25,605 bases of DNA. It comes from Geosiphon pyriformis. Lineage: Eukaryota; Glomeromycota; Glomeromycetes; Archaeosporales; Geosiphonaceae. The first letter of the stretch is position 1; each line of letters opens with the position of its first letter. Positions 11,075 to 21,632 of this stretch are shown here, in pieces. The stretch is from positions 420,226 through 445,830 of the forward strand of contig JAAOMT010000219.1 of NCBI GenBank assembly GCA_016748015.1. Direction: 5' to 3'. The notes beneath the pieces are model-generated. The model did not search any database. It had not been told where the DNA came from and saw nothing but the letters and a program-made list of their open reading frames with translations. The position numbers were made by a program, and so were the translations under genes.

Positions 11075-13148
11075 TTAAAGCAGCAAATCAAAGGGATCCT
11101 GCGATTTCTGAGAAGGAATCTGTGGTTTTTGCTGTATGTTACTGGTCCATATACCTTTGGAAGCCCAAGAGGAAGAATTATTGTTCGCTTGTGCAAGAGA
11201 ATTCATTGATGGTGCAACTGATTGCCATTGTTTAGAAGTGGTATCCTTTCCGACTCCTAAAGAATCTAAGCTGACAAGGTTGGAAGCCTCTATCCAAGGA
11301 TCATTAGATTTCTGACTTGTGTTGTTAAAGCCAAGAAATTGATTAGCTGAATTCTGCTATAATAATGATGGGTATAAAATGTTAGTACACATACAAATCA
11401 ATAGATGAAGTGATCTTCAAATACCACTTTTACCTGATTAGGAGTCTGTGTAATTACATTTAAATTGGAAAGTTTTTGGAGAGAATTGGCTGATAAGGGA
11501 CCAGTTGTTAATGACTTTGGTTGAATTAGATTCAAAGTAGCGTTGCTGGATCCGTGCGGTGAAACTGACCCAAGTAAATCATCTATTAAGTTATTTCTGG
11601 AGGGGACAGGTTGAGGAACGGCCGAAATGGAAGTCACATGAGAAGTGTTAAGCCGCAGGTTAAGGTTTGGTTGCTGCAATTTTGTTGATCCGTTGTGTGG
11701 AGGGACCAAAGGAGGCGCGCTCTGGAAATCTTGGAAATCATCATCTATTAAATGCAAACCATATTAAGAAAAAATCTTCGAATGATTTAAATTGTCAACA
11801 CATTTCATTCAAAACAAAGCTTTTCACCAATTGAATTGTTGGATTTCATCTGAGAAAATTCGATCCCAATTGAGTTACGATTGGTTGCTTTGACGGAAGG
11901 CACATCAAAATCAAATAAGCTAACTTCACCATTTTCAGGGTTCGGAGTTGTGGGACTTTCAATATTCATCATTTCATTTGTCTTTTTATTAATGCTCAAG
12001 CTAGATCGCGATCCACCCGAACGCGTATCTCCAGTAGGGGATGTAGGACTTGTTGGACTCGTGCGAGCTTCGCTTGCCCATTGAGCCTCGTAATCGTCAT
12101 ATCTCGTACGAGAACGTTCTTCGCCTAGAATATGAATGGGAAATTATCAATATTCACTTTCAAAAATATATTATTCATAATTAACTAAAAATTAAGAATC
12201 TTTTAAAATGCTCACTATATCCAAAGGACTCGCTTGTGTTGAATCCCCCGTAGCGTGAAGATGATCCTCCGAAACTACCGCCGTAGCCAAGTGAGTCTGA
12301 GCTGACACTGGTATATTTAGTTCGATTTGCCTTGGCTTTTTTCCGTTCGGTTCGGATTTTCTCAACGTCACTCAATAATTCCGCCAGCTCTTTGGCACGA
12401 TTGCGCACTATTAAGTTCCAAGTTCAATTAAGTAACTCCCTTTCACTTCAAAGTTTGTTCTTGATTAATATATATTTTCCAACAATTCATATGCAGAGTA
12501 CCATTGATGCCTTGATCTTTGCTTTTTTCGTCGATATAAGCAAAGTTTCTCATAATTTTGATGGTAGCCATGTGTGCACGAGCATCATCTACCACTCTTT
12601 CAGATCCATGTTTTACTAGGTATTCTAAAAGCACGAGGGCCTGAAATTATGGTCAATAAGTCTGCTAATCTTTCTTCGAAATTGTATGTTTTTCAATACA
12701 AAAAATATTTCGCACCTTGTAGATTTGTCTCCATTGGCGTGCTTCCTTCTCGGTAAATCTTTTGTATATTGTCGGCATGATTTCATTAAAATACTGGCTG
12801 TAAATATAAGAATATTCTTTATAATTAGATGTCTTATCGAAAATAGGGCGTGAAAAGACAAAAACAACTTCTGATACCCACTAGTTATAGGTGCCCTGAG
12901 CAATTTCTTGCATCAGAGTACTACTCGCCCCCCAAGCTTCGTTATTGGTTGCCTCTCTTACTTTTGCTTCCATCTCTGTATAATTCATTACTACATTTTT
13001 CCTGTTATGTGCCAAAATACCGATGTTCTTATTTGGAAAACAATATGAATGTCGAAAACGATCAAGAGTCATCCCTTCAGGGAAAAACATACACTTTATT
13101 GAACACATCTTTGACATCCCAAATGGTTAAATTATTAAGGTTGTCCAT
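11075..13148 (-). CDS. ENT3: Epsin-like ENTH-domain clathrin adaptor (Ent3/epsinR type)
   Basis: A phosphoinositide-binding adaptor for clathrin coats; Ent3/epsinR proteins act at the trans-Golgi network and endosomes. Exons on the complement: 13093-13148, 12882-13001, 12716-12797, 12502-12640, 12216-12407, 11828-12124, 11434-11744, 11075-11356. All phases agree, giving 492 aa. The ENTH domain (about residues 5-150) contains NYTEMEAKVREATNNEAWG, QWRQIYKALVLLEYLVKHGS and KDQGINVRNRAKELAELL. The rest is low-complexity with adaptor motifs: DFQDF (298-302, resembling the gamma-ear motif of Ent3/epsinR), LIDDL (348-352) and LVSLD (426-430) as clathrin-box candidates, DPW (418-420) and a C-terminal DPF. 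No ubiquitin-interacting motif is obvious, unlike Ent1/2 epsins. The start ATG (13146-13148) gives the usual short N-terminus before ENTH helix 1. It converges on CDC23. Exon 8 is the least certain junction. Confidence 0.9.
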
Positions 13149-14452
13149 GTTTAGGAAAAACCTCAAGTTGGATATTAAACCACTTTTTTATTGCGAACTT
13201 ATGGATACCTCTAATCGATAACAAACCTATATTTATTATGTTATGCTGTATTTGCAGCTAATAATGATTTGTTGGATAATTTTAACCCTTTGCTTAATAA
13301 TGTTTTTATAAATTAAGTTGAATCTACAGAAGCAAACTTACCTAAAACAGCTATTTTATGCATAATTGCAACAAAATTATTACTACCAGAAACCAAACTA
13401 GCTAACTATGCAGCAATATTATTTGTATTGAATTTTATATTAGAAGTTTAAAGCTTTTAAAGCACCATTATTTTTGCAAATTTATTTATTTATAAAAGAA
13501 TTTGAGTTTTTATCAAACATATTATTATCACAATTTATATATTTTATTTTAAGACTTAATATTTTTTTCAATTGTTAAAACCTTTTTTTTATCTTAACAT
13601 TCAAAAAAAAAAGTATCAACCAACTTTTTAACCAAAAAACCAATAAAACCAATTTAAATTTTAGAAAAGCCTACTTAAAATTATTTACAAAATTAAAAAT
13701 TATAATAACAATAACAAAAACCAAAAAAGTAATAATTTTAATATAAAACTTTATATTAATAAATAAGATTTAAAAATTTTAAAACTGATTACAAACTTAA
13801 ATAAAAATATCTTGTAATTAAAAACTAAATAATTTAGATTTTAATACTTTAAAAGTTTTTTATTAAATATAACTTTTTTTAATAATTAATTATTAAAATT
13901 TTGAATATAATATTAATATATTTATTAATATTTAATTATTATATTGTTTTATATATATATATATTTTTATTTATTTATTTAATAAGTAAAATCCAACTAT
14001 TATCTAATATAATATAGCAAATTAAGTATTTTAAATTAAATATAACTTATATATTTATTATATATAATAAGTTATTTAAACCAATTAAAACAATAATATA
14101 CATATATATAAATTGTAATATTATTATTTAGACTAAAAAAAATCATGTTTATTATGTAAATTAGTTTTTAGATTATAACAAAAAATTTAAGTGTTTATAA
14201 TTTTTAAGTTTTACAAATTAAAAAAAGTTTTTATTAATATAAAACCAATTACTTAAATTAAAATAACTAAAAAAATACTTCTTAAAAATTTATTTAATCA
14301 ATTTTTTTGGTATATAATAAATATAATATTTTTTATAAAAACAATATTTTAGTTTTAAAAAACATCTTAATTTAGTTTTAGTTTTTTAATAAAAAATACT
14401 TTAAAAAAAATAGAAAATTATAATTAATTTTGTAATATATGTAAAACTTATA
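13149..14452. other. AT-rich segment between epsin and LINE
   Basis: The first 100 bp or so should hold the epsin 5' UTR and promoter. 13254-13451 has higher C content and a nearly open plus frame (separate entry). From about 13460 to the LINE boundary the sequence is AT desert like that at 5-8 kb, with a short (AT)7 run at 13951-13964. No gene is recognised. The flanking direct repeat shows that this DNA was contiguous with 21284 onward before the LINE inserted. Confidence 0.65.
13254..13451 (+). pseudogene. Unrecognised coding-like relic
   Basis: A plus-strand frame runs 66 codons (the last is its TAA) with a single internal stop (TAA at 13314-13316) inside otherwise stop-saturated AT-rich DNA. 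The peptide includes ESTEANLPKTAILCIIATK and LLLPETKLANYAAILF. It has no ATG at its head and I recognise no family. The Ile/Leu richness, with scattered Thr/Pro, could come from C-to-T decay of a Thr/Pro-rich protein, perhaps a transposon gag. It could equally be chance. Confidence 0.3.
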
Positions 14453-14464
14453 ATTCTGTAAATT
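14453..14464. repeat. Target-site duplication, 3' flank of LINE
   Basis: ATTCTGTAAATT here is repeated exactly at 21272-21283, just outside the 5' end of the minus-strand LINE. This copy abuts the T-run that is the element's A-tail. A 12-bp direct repeat next to a tail is the expected signature of target-primed reverse transcription. Confidence 0.8.
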
Positions 14465-14472
14465 TTTTTTTT
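14463..14472 (-). other. LINE poly(A) tail
   Basis: A T10 run on the plus strand is A10 at the 3' end of the minus-strand LINE. It follows a 3' UTR of about 120 bp and immediately precedes the target-site duplication; the last two bases overlap the duplication ambiguously. Confidence 0.75.
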
Positions 14473-14595
14473 ATTACATTTTATGAATGAGATCCAAACA
14501 CTACCTAGAGCTATACATCAAAGAAGTAACATAAACTAAGTGTGAATCATGCTCTTTCTACACGCGACCAGCCACTCAGGCCAATCAAGACAACA

Positions 14596-17500
14596 CTATG
14601 CAGCTATATGTACCAAAACAGAATTACCAGCACCAGAAAAGAAAAAACATTGTTTACGAAAGCCAAAACGAATGCCAAGAGCTTCAGTCACACCAAGTAG
14701 CCTAACAATACCAGCCGAGAACCTAGAAGCTGAGCCAGGGACCGAGACAGGAACTGAACCGTCAAGTGGGATGAGATTATTTTTTTTCATGAATGCACAA
14801 TGCCTAACCTGAACCAACCAAATATTATTCCTAAAAGCAAAACTAAAGGAACACACAAACTCAACAATATTCGAACTAGCAACTTTGTGAGATTTGAAAA
14901 CAGAGACAGCTTTACGAAGCCACTCACTAAAAACAAACTTTTTAAAAAGAGCCATAAATACAGAGACATCAGAGGCACAAAAAAACAACAATTGCAGCAT
15001 GCAGAAAAAAGAAAGAGACAGGCCAGAAAGCACCCTCCAAGATCTTGAACATATATCCAGTATCTAAAGATGTGCAGAGTCATCAATCTTGCAAAAGAAA
15101 GCATGATCTAATGTTTCCACCTCACCACAATATAAGCACAATATGCTGGGGTATCTTCTGTTATATAGGCGTTTATGAACAGCAAAAGGCAGCCAGTGGT
15201 GCAATGCCTTCATGAAAAAACTGTGCGCATCTGCTGTGGGCCTGCTAGTGTGGCCAGCGGCCATGTGTGAATCAGGATGCCATACCAGTGAGGAGCAGAA
15301 CCAATCAATGTCTGTGAATAAACTGACAGACAGAAATTTAGAACCAGAACCAACCTCCCAGTGCGCACAACTGACGGAACAAAAAATATCATGAACAAAA
15401 TGCCTAGAATTGCCAGAAACAGCTCCACTGTCTGCCAACAAGAAGCACGCATGCAAATGAGAAGGAAAAAACCAGCCCCAGTGAGAAGAAGTCCCAGCTA
15501 TAGCATCAGCATGTTCATTTCCAATCACACCAGAGTGATTTTTCACTTTGTGCCATTCAACCATCAAATTTTTGCCACGAATAATGTTTACAATATGCTG
15601 GTGTTTGACCCAACAACAATTGCGAAAATCTGGATGCACCAGACCCAATTCCGACTTGTAGGCATTCAGAGTGGCTTAACTATTAGAGAACAGATGAACA
15701 AAACTAGAATGGAGAACACACTCCAGTGCCAGCACAATAGCTTGTATTTCCACCAAAGTAGAAGACAACAGACCCAAAACTCCAACACCCAAATCCAGAT
15801 CAATGTTACTGAAAAAAACTCCAGCCCCAGCCGTGCAATTCTCAGTACCAAGGTGTGTTAGAGACCCATCCATATAAACAGAAATGCTACTAGAAGGAAC
15901 TTGGGAAAGCCAATCATGAACCAACACAAAGCCAGGAGAGATGAGAATACTCTGAGAACCCACATTGACCAAAGCAGGAGAAGGGGCACGAGGAGAAGAC
16001 GCACCAGACAGAAACTTGACAGAAAGCATAAACCACTCAGAAGTCAGGCCATGGGAGTCCAACCTCTTTCACTGCTTGAACTTGTACTAGTCAAACACAG
16101 CACCATAACAATCACGGAATTGGTCAACAAAAGCAATGCCATATCACCGGAGTGAAGGAAGGAACCTGACAAATCTAGACTCACTGAGAACGGTAGATAT
16201 GGGTATCCCACCACAAAACCGAAATGGATTATCAAAAAAACCACTCAAAGATAAGTTGCAATCGAGGAGAACACAAACAACTCCTGCTAAGAAATTATTC
16301 AAAGAGCTGACTCAAACATGAACAGGAACACTCAAAGGATAAACAGAATGCCAGCACAAAACTTGTAAGTTATGAGATCTGTGGGAGAAAAGGCGACCCA
16401 AGATTCCCACTGAGTTTGCAAAACAAATAAGGGAAGCGACTTTACTCTCTGATTGAATCTGGACGAAAGATTTCAACCCATAGAATGAAGAGTGATGGAT
16501 CGTGTCACTAGGAAAATCAAGAGGTAATCCAGACTTGGATTTCAAGCCTCTGCAAATCAAAGCATCCCACTTATTACACACACTGACAGGAACAAAACTA
16601 AACTGAGTCCTATAACTGATGATGGAGTGGAGAACAGCTGACACTAAATATAGAAATTGTTTGTCTGATACGGCCTTTCTTAGAACCAAGTTGATAAAAA
16701 AATGAACATCCAAATGAGCCTTTGCCAGACTGGGCTTTGACAGTCCCTCAAATGACACAAAGATACCCAGATAACGATGTGATTCGCCAGATTTAGCTAT
16801 TGAAATAAGGAATCTATTGATAAAAAGAGAAGGTGCACTGGCATGGCTATTAATTGGAATAGCCACTGTCTTATCATTATTAATTGAAATATCATTGATG
16901 CAGAAAAATTCACTAGCCACATCAAGAATGTGTTGAGTGACAGTCAGACTGCTACCCACCCAGATCATATTGTCCACAAAAGCGTCAGCAGCGAAAAAAG
17001 ATGACAAACCAGCCTGAGACTCCACACAGCCCGTCTTAGCAACAAAATAAGAGTTTAACTTGTAACCACACACACTTTCCTGCCTCTTAACTTCACACAA
17101 GAGAGGATCGTAAAATATACGCCAAAGAAGAGGTGAAAACACCTCCCCTTGGTCCAAGCTATCGTGTACACAATAACCATTTGTTAACCAAAATCAGTTA
17201 TAACCCAGTTGGTGTAACCACTATGAATATTCCCAAAAAACCTAATAAACCTGCAGCACATTTTTATTCTAACCAAACTCTTCTTAAGATGATTCCAACT
17301 GACTAAGTCATATGCTTTCCACATGTCTTATAAAACCAGCCAGAGCTCCTGGTTTTTTTCAAGAGCATTTTCGATTACCAAACCAATTGCAAAAATGGGA
17401 GACTGAGTTGTAGTGCCTTTGAGAACTGAAAAATTGTCCCCATGAAGAATGTCAAACTTGCTACATGCCAAAGAGATTCTATTAGAGAGAATCTTGGAAA

Positions 17501-19283
17501 GAATTTTTTGAGCCATCTCAATCAAAGCAATAGGACAAGTGTTTGTGAGCACGCCCTCCCACTTATAAGGTTTGGAAATCATCGACACTCAGGCTTCCTT
17601 CCAAGCACCGGGCACAGACTCACCACAAAGACAAGAATTAATGAGCACCAAGAGCATATCAAGAACAGATTTGTCACAGTGCTTCCAAAGTTCATTGGAA
17701 ATATCTGAGAAACCAGCAGCCTTCCCATTAGGTAGGTCAAAGACCACGCCAGACATCTCATCAAAACTAACACAACTCATCACATCTGAAAAAGCGTCAT
17801 CAAACACGTAATCCAAAGGCCAATATTGGCGAGACCAATTTTCTGAAATATCAAGAACCACTTCACATTTATGAGTCTACCCCTCCATAATTTTATTCAC
17901 TTTTTTTTTAACAGGATCAGGTTCCAAATACAGCTCATCACCAATGACCAAATGATCCAAAACCATCTTGTGGAAAGACCTCTCCAAGACACTTCTAATA
18001 GTATGACCCTTGTTAGATTCAAAGCTCTCCATCCTCTTATTAATAGCAGATTTGATTTGTGAATCTTTAGTACGTTTTGATTCTGACAACTTTGAGACAT
18101 GATAAGACTTCTTGGCTTTGGACAGAGCTGAACAAATGTCATCAAAAGGAGATCTTGAGAGAAAGAGAGACTTCACTACAGCAGCACCAGCAGAATCAAG
18201 CAATTTCCAAGTATTAAGCAGTGATACGAACACATCGCAATCAACAGAATGGGAAGTTTTGACCAACTTAAACACTAAAAGTTCTAACTTATGGAACCTG
18301 GACGAATGCTTAGTGAAAGCACCATCATAACTTTTAAACCATTTTTTCCTGAAAACTTCACTCACCAAAAAGCTCATTGTTTTCTGAATAGTATCCCACA
18401 TCGCATCCAAATCCGACAGTTCTCTGGTGGCCAAGAAATTATCAGAGAACATGGTAGTATTCACTGCCATGGTCTCTCTGAACCTCAACCACAAGGCAAC
18501 ACCAGCATCCTTAAAATTGTACTTCCAACAATCCCTATTGGCCTGCTTGCAAACAGAACACAAATGTGTATCCAAGAGATCACTTAAACCAAACAACACA
18601 GAAACAGCATGATGGTCAGTATCAAAGAAATCAGACACATCCAGAACATTACGATCCACAATAGCATTGATCAAATTGGGAGACACAAAAAGATAATCAA
18701 TTGTTTTTGTCACACCCCGGAAATTACTCCATGTTGGAACTTTTATAAACGGACTACCGACAAAAGAGTTGACCAGACCCAAGCTACCACATTTTCTGAA
18801 ACTAGCACTTCTACACAAACCATCTTCATTGAAGTCACCACTTAAAACCACAAAAGATGATTCATTTACAGCACTAGCGATCAAAGCATTCACATCATTG
18901 GCCTGAGAAAAGTGCATTGAAGCTGACGTGCCAGTATACAGACCCAAAATAGAAACCGAGAGTTTATTTCTAAAAAGCAACTTGACAGAAATAAGATGAC
19001 CAGGAACCTCAGAAACTTTGCACACATGTTTGGCCAGAGAATTGGTCATAACAATTGCCACCCCAGAACCAAGATGACCAGAATTCAAACCAGAAATAAA
19101 GACCTGAACACCATCGAATTTGCTAGTAATCCAAGACTGAACCTTATCTTTTAACTTCATCTCAGTAATAATTGAAACTAAATTGTTCTTATCTTTGTGC
19201 CAATGTATAATGTCCTTCTGCTTTGCTGAATTGTTCATTCCCCTGACATTACATGCGGCTATTTTCCATACTAAATCATTCAT
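14596..19283 (-). pseudogene. LINE ORF2: endonuclease-RT-RNase H-zinc finger
   Basis: Would encode about 1562 residues. The AP endonuclease (about residues 1-240) has intact key motifs: CNVRGMNN, TEMKLKD, SGDFNEDG (18828-18839) and TDHHAV. RT follows: TQSPIFAIG, KAYDLVSWNHL, then DQGEVFSPLLWRIFYDPLL. The catalytic FxDD at 16969-16980 reads FVDN, so the polymerase is dead. RNase H keeps MDGS, the EIQA glutamate and NEHADAIA, but the third acidic residue is in SNS. A CX2CX7HX3C finger ends the domain set (about 15090-15140), followed by a 150-residue tail. In-frame stops: 17877, 17589, 17328, 16312, 16144, 16087, 16069, 15676, 15064 (lowest coordinate of each). One deleted base near 17186-17190 shifts the frame; everything before and after is otherwise collinear. 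Confidence 0.92.
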
Positions 19284-19285
19284 TA
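19281..19285 (-). promoter_or_regulatory. TAATG stop-start overlap (minus LINE)
   Basis: On the minus strand the ORF1 stop TAA and the ORF2 start ATG share one A. ORF2 read from this ATG begins MNDLVWKIAACN, directly at the endonuclease. The same arrangement occurs in the second copy at 23474-23478. It resembles the UAAUG termination-reinitiation site known from the SART1 LINE. Confidence 0.75.
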
Positions 19286-21118
19286 AGGTACAAAAGAGAC
19301 TGCAGAACTTGAGCCAGCACACATCTGATCCAACTTCCCCAATACTGAACAAACCAAAGCTTCGAAAGCTGCCAACTTTGACTCCAAGCAGCCCACTTTC
19401 AAAGTCAGAATTTTTGAACTACTTGAACCCAAACTTGAGGCACCAGAGGAAACCAAAGGAGGAATAACCACAAAATCAGGTTCATCCAACACCATATCCG
19501 AACCAAATTTCATATCAACTGAACCAGGGGCAACCAAGGGCTGAGAAGAGGAGACGAGAGCCAAAGGCACCAGGCTTAAACTGTCAAGTTTGTCAATAAT
19601 ACTGGACACCTTATCCATGAGAAGTTCCAAAGAGTGCTCCAAAAAAGCAAGACAAGTTTCCAAAATCGAACTAACAGGACCTGCAAGAGACGAGTGACCA
19701 ACCAAACCTGAGACGCCAGGAGAAGAGCCAAAACCAGGACCAGAACCAAAGTGAGGACTATTAAATGAAGATGCTAGAGAGACAACCTGGGCCCATAATT
19801 TGCCGCCAAATGCAGCCAGTCTGGAAATAGGCACACTCTTTTTTGCATATAGCTTGGCCAACTGGAGACGGTTCTCATTAGAGACAACCTTTTTAAATGA
19901 CTTGGAAAGTTTAGGAGAATGTGAGATCTTAGCATCACACTTCAGAACAGAATGACCAAGTTTCCCATACTGTTCACACTGAACCAGGTCCAACCTAGCC
20001 CAAGAAAGTTTCATCCCACCAAAAACAGACTCCATACAAAATGCAGACTCCAAATCCTTGTCATTCTTAAAACAAACCACAGCACAACAAACCCTATTAC
20101 CAGTGTCTAAGGATCAATTTATGACACAAGTTTTCCCACCAGCCCCCACCAAAAGATTGCCAAGATCATGAGCTGTTGTTCCCACCAGCAAAGTAAACAA
20201 AAGCGCCCTATATCAATCTCTAGATGCCCATGTCTCACAATTTTTCACAGCTTTAACCACATGCACAGAATCTTTCCCAATTAAAAATGACCACTTAGCT
20301 ACCAACTGATCTGCCTGACTTGATTTGGCAAACTCCACCACAGCCTTCTGCCACAGCCCAATAAGTTGTAATCAGATTGACACCACTTGACCAAATTCGG
20401 ACACTGCGGCGACAATCATTTCTTTTGGCATATCCATGAAAATTTTCTTGATGACTACAGTCCGATCTGAATGAACTTCTTGTCTCTTAAGATTGCTGTT
20501 TACCATGATGTCATTTTCCCTGGCCAATGAGGCGGCCTTTTCCATGCTTTCTGATGAAATGAACATCAATTTGATGATCTTTTCAAATTTTGAGGGGGTA
20601 GTGGCCCCCCCAAAACCATTGATTCATAAAAACAATTTCCTTATGACTTGAGTTTTAGTCATCGCCGATTTTCCTTCCATAGCCGAAAGATTGATATCCA
20701 AAGCGAAAGATTTCTTCACAGCTACTTCCACCTGAGTTTTAACAATTTTGGGGTCCACCCACACCTTTTCCAAAGAGAAAGACAAATGGGGAGGAAGAGA
20801 AACTTCCTCTTTATCATCCATGTCATAATTAATAGAGCCAAGAGGGGAACCGATAGCCGCACCAGTATTGAAACACTTCGCATTGGGTGTATTCATTTGG
20901 GAGTCAGAGGTAACTTTACCATCAAAGGCTTCTCCATCTGTATCCATGCTAGTAAGTTGCCCATCCATACTAACAGGTTTACCATCTTTGAGATTCTTAT
21001 TCATACTTGAAAGTTTAACACCACTGAGAGGCTTTTTGACTTTTTGAGTTGAACCTCCACCAACTGAACTAGTGGTTGAGACTTTGGCAGACCTTTTCTT
21101 AGCACTAGGACCACTCAT
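19283..21118 (-). pseudogene. LINE ORF1: RRM and zinc-knuckle RNA-binding protein
   Basis: About 611 codons in a single frame from the ATG at 21116-21118, interrupted by TGA at 20624, 20372, 20213 and 20114 (lowest coordinate). At least three of these fit CGA-to-TGA decay. The N-terminal 160 residues are Ser/Lys-rich. An RRM-like fold follows (residues about 200-280: TVVIKKIFMDMPKEM, SEFGQVVSI, then a GLWQKAVVEF strand). The zinc knuckle (about residues 380-394) reads CEQYGKLGHSVLKC, so its second Cys is Tyr and it should no longer bind zinc. The C-terminal part is Ser/Gly/Leu-rich, with a heptad-like stretch before the stop that may be a coiled coil. In LINEs this protein coats the transcript to form the RNP. 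Confidence 0.88.
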
Positions 21119-21271
21119 AGTGGCAGCCAGGCCAACAACAAAAGAGTTTGATTCTTGTGAAATATTGGAAGACAGTATGCAAAAACAGAAAAAACTTCTT
21201 TCAAAATTTGACTCTTTTTCAGGAATTTGGGATAAAGGAGAGAAAGAAGTTTTTAAACTGTTTTTGAATAT
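21119..21271 (-). promoter_or_regulatory. LINE 5' leader (minus copy)
   Basis: A 153-bp leader between the target-site duplication and the ORF1 ATG. It is about 85% identical by eye to the leader of the plus copy (21491-21632), including CTTCTTTCTCTCC, TCCCAAATTCCT, AAAGAGTCAA and ACTGTCTTCCA. LINEs usually carry an internal promoter here. The conservation is consistent with that, but no promoter element is demonstrated. Confidence 0.6.
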
Positions 21272-21283
21272 ATTCTGTAAATT
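21272..21283. repeat. Target-site duplication, 5' flank of LINE
   Basis: ATTCTGTAAATT, identical to 14453-14464. It defines the 5' end of the minus-strand LINE at about 21271, about 20 bp beyond the region of strong leader similarity, where a weaker match to the plus copy continues. Confidence 0.8.
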
Positions 21284-21490
21284 AAATTCACTTAAAAAAT
21301 AGTTTAATTTATATTAAATATATAATAAATTTATTTGATTTTTTAATAATATTATAATAAAGTTAATAAAATTATAAAATGTATAATAAATTAAATTAAG
21401 ATAAGTTTTTTTTTTTGAAAATTTTTTATATTTAATTGAATATTATTTTTAAATAAAATAATTTTGAATTATTAAATTAGTATATAAAAT
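21284..21490. other. AT-rich spacer between head-to-head LINEs
   Basis: About 207 bp of AT-desert sequence lie between the two LINE 5' ends. No coding potential is visible. It is the continuation of the desert at 13.5-14.45 kb, interrupted by the minus LINE. Confidence 0.65.
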
Positions 21491-21632
21491 TGTAGTAAAA
21501 CTTCTTTCTCTCCTTCATCCCAAATTCCTAAAAAAGAGTCAAGATATTGAGAGAAGTTTTTCTGTTTTTTATATACTGTCTTCCACTATTTTACAAGAAA
21601 CAAACCCTTTTATTGTCGGTCCAGCTGCCACT
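21491..21632 (+). promoter_or_regulatory. LINE 5' leader (plus copy)
   Basis: A leader homologous to 21119-21271 of the minus copy but inverted. The 5' boundary (about 21491) is set by where similarity to the other leader ends. It ends in GCTGCCACT directly before the ORF1 ATG; both copies share this context. Confidence 0.6.

Larger units (their letters stand above)
14465..21271 (-). mobile_element. Full-length non-LTR retrotransposon (LINE), degenerate
   Basis: About 6.8 kb in LINE order: leader (21119-21271), ORF1 (21118-19283), ORF2 (19283-14596), 3' UTR, A10 tail and a 12-bp flanking duplication. The domain set (RRM-like plus CCHC in ORF1; AP endonuclease, RT, RNase H, C-terminal zinc finger in ORF2) fits the I/Tad group of fungal LINEs. 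It is structurally complete but coding-dead, with four stops in ORF1, nine stops in ORF2 and one deleted base near 17186-17190. It appears to have inserted into AT-desert DNA. Confidence 0.9.

Noticed and set aside
13951-13964. (AT)7 microsatellite
   Set aside because: Too short and too expected in about 90% AT DNA to be a meaningful repeat.
14800-15861. Lys/Arg/Gln-rich plus-strand ORFs resembling a nucleic-acid-binding protein
   Set aside because: The basic composition is the complement of the Leu/Phe/Ser-rich LINE ORF2 C-terminus.
14549-18845. Many plus-strand ORFs of 60-166 codons across this interval
   Set aside because: They are antisense shadows of LINE ORF2, which shows clear domain motifs on the minus strand.
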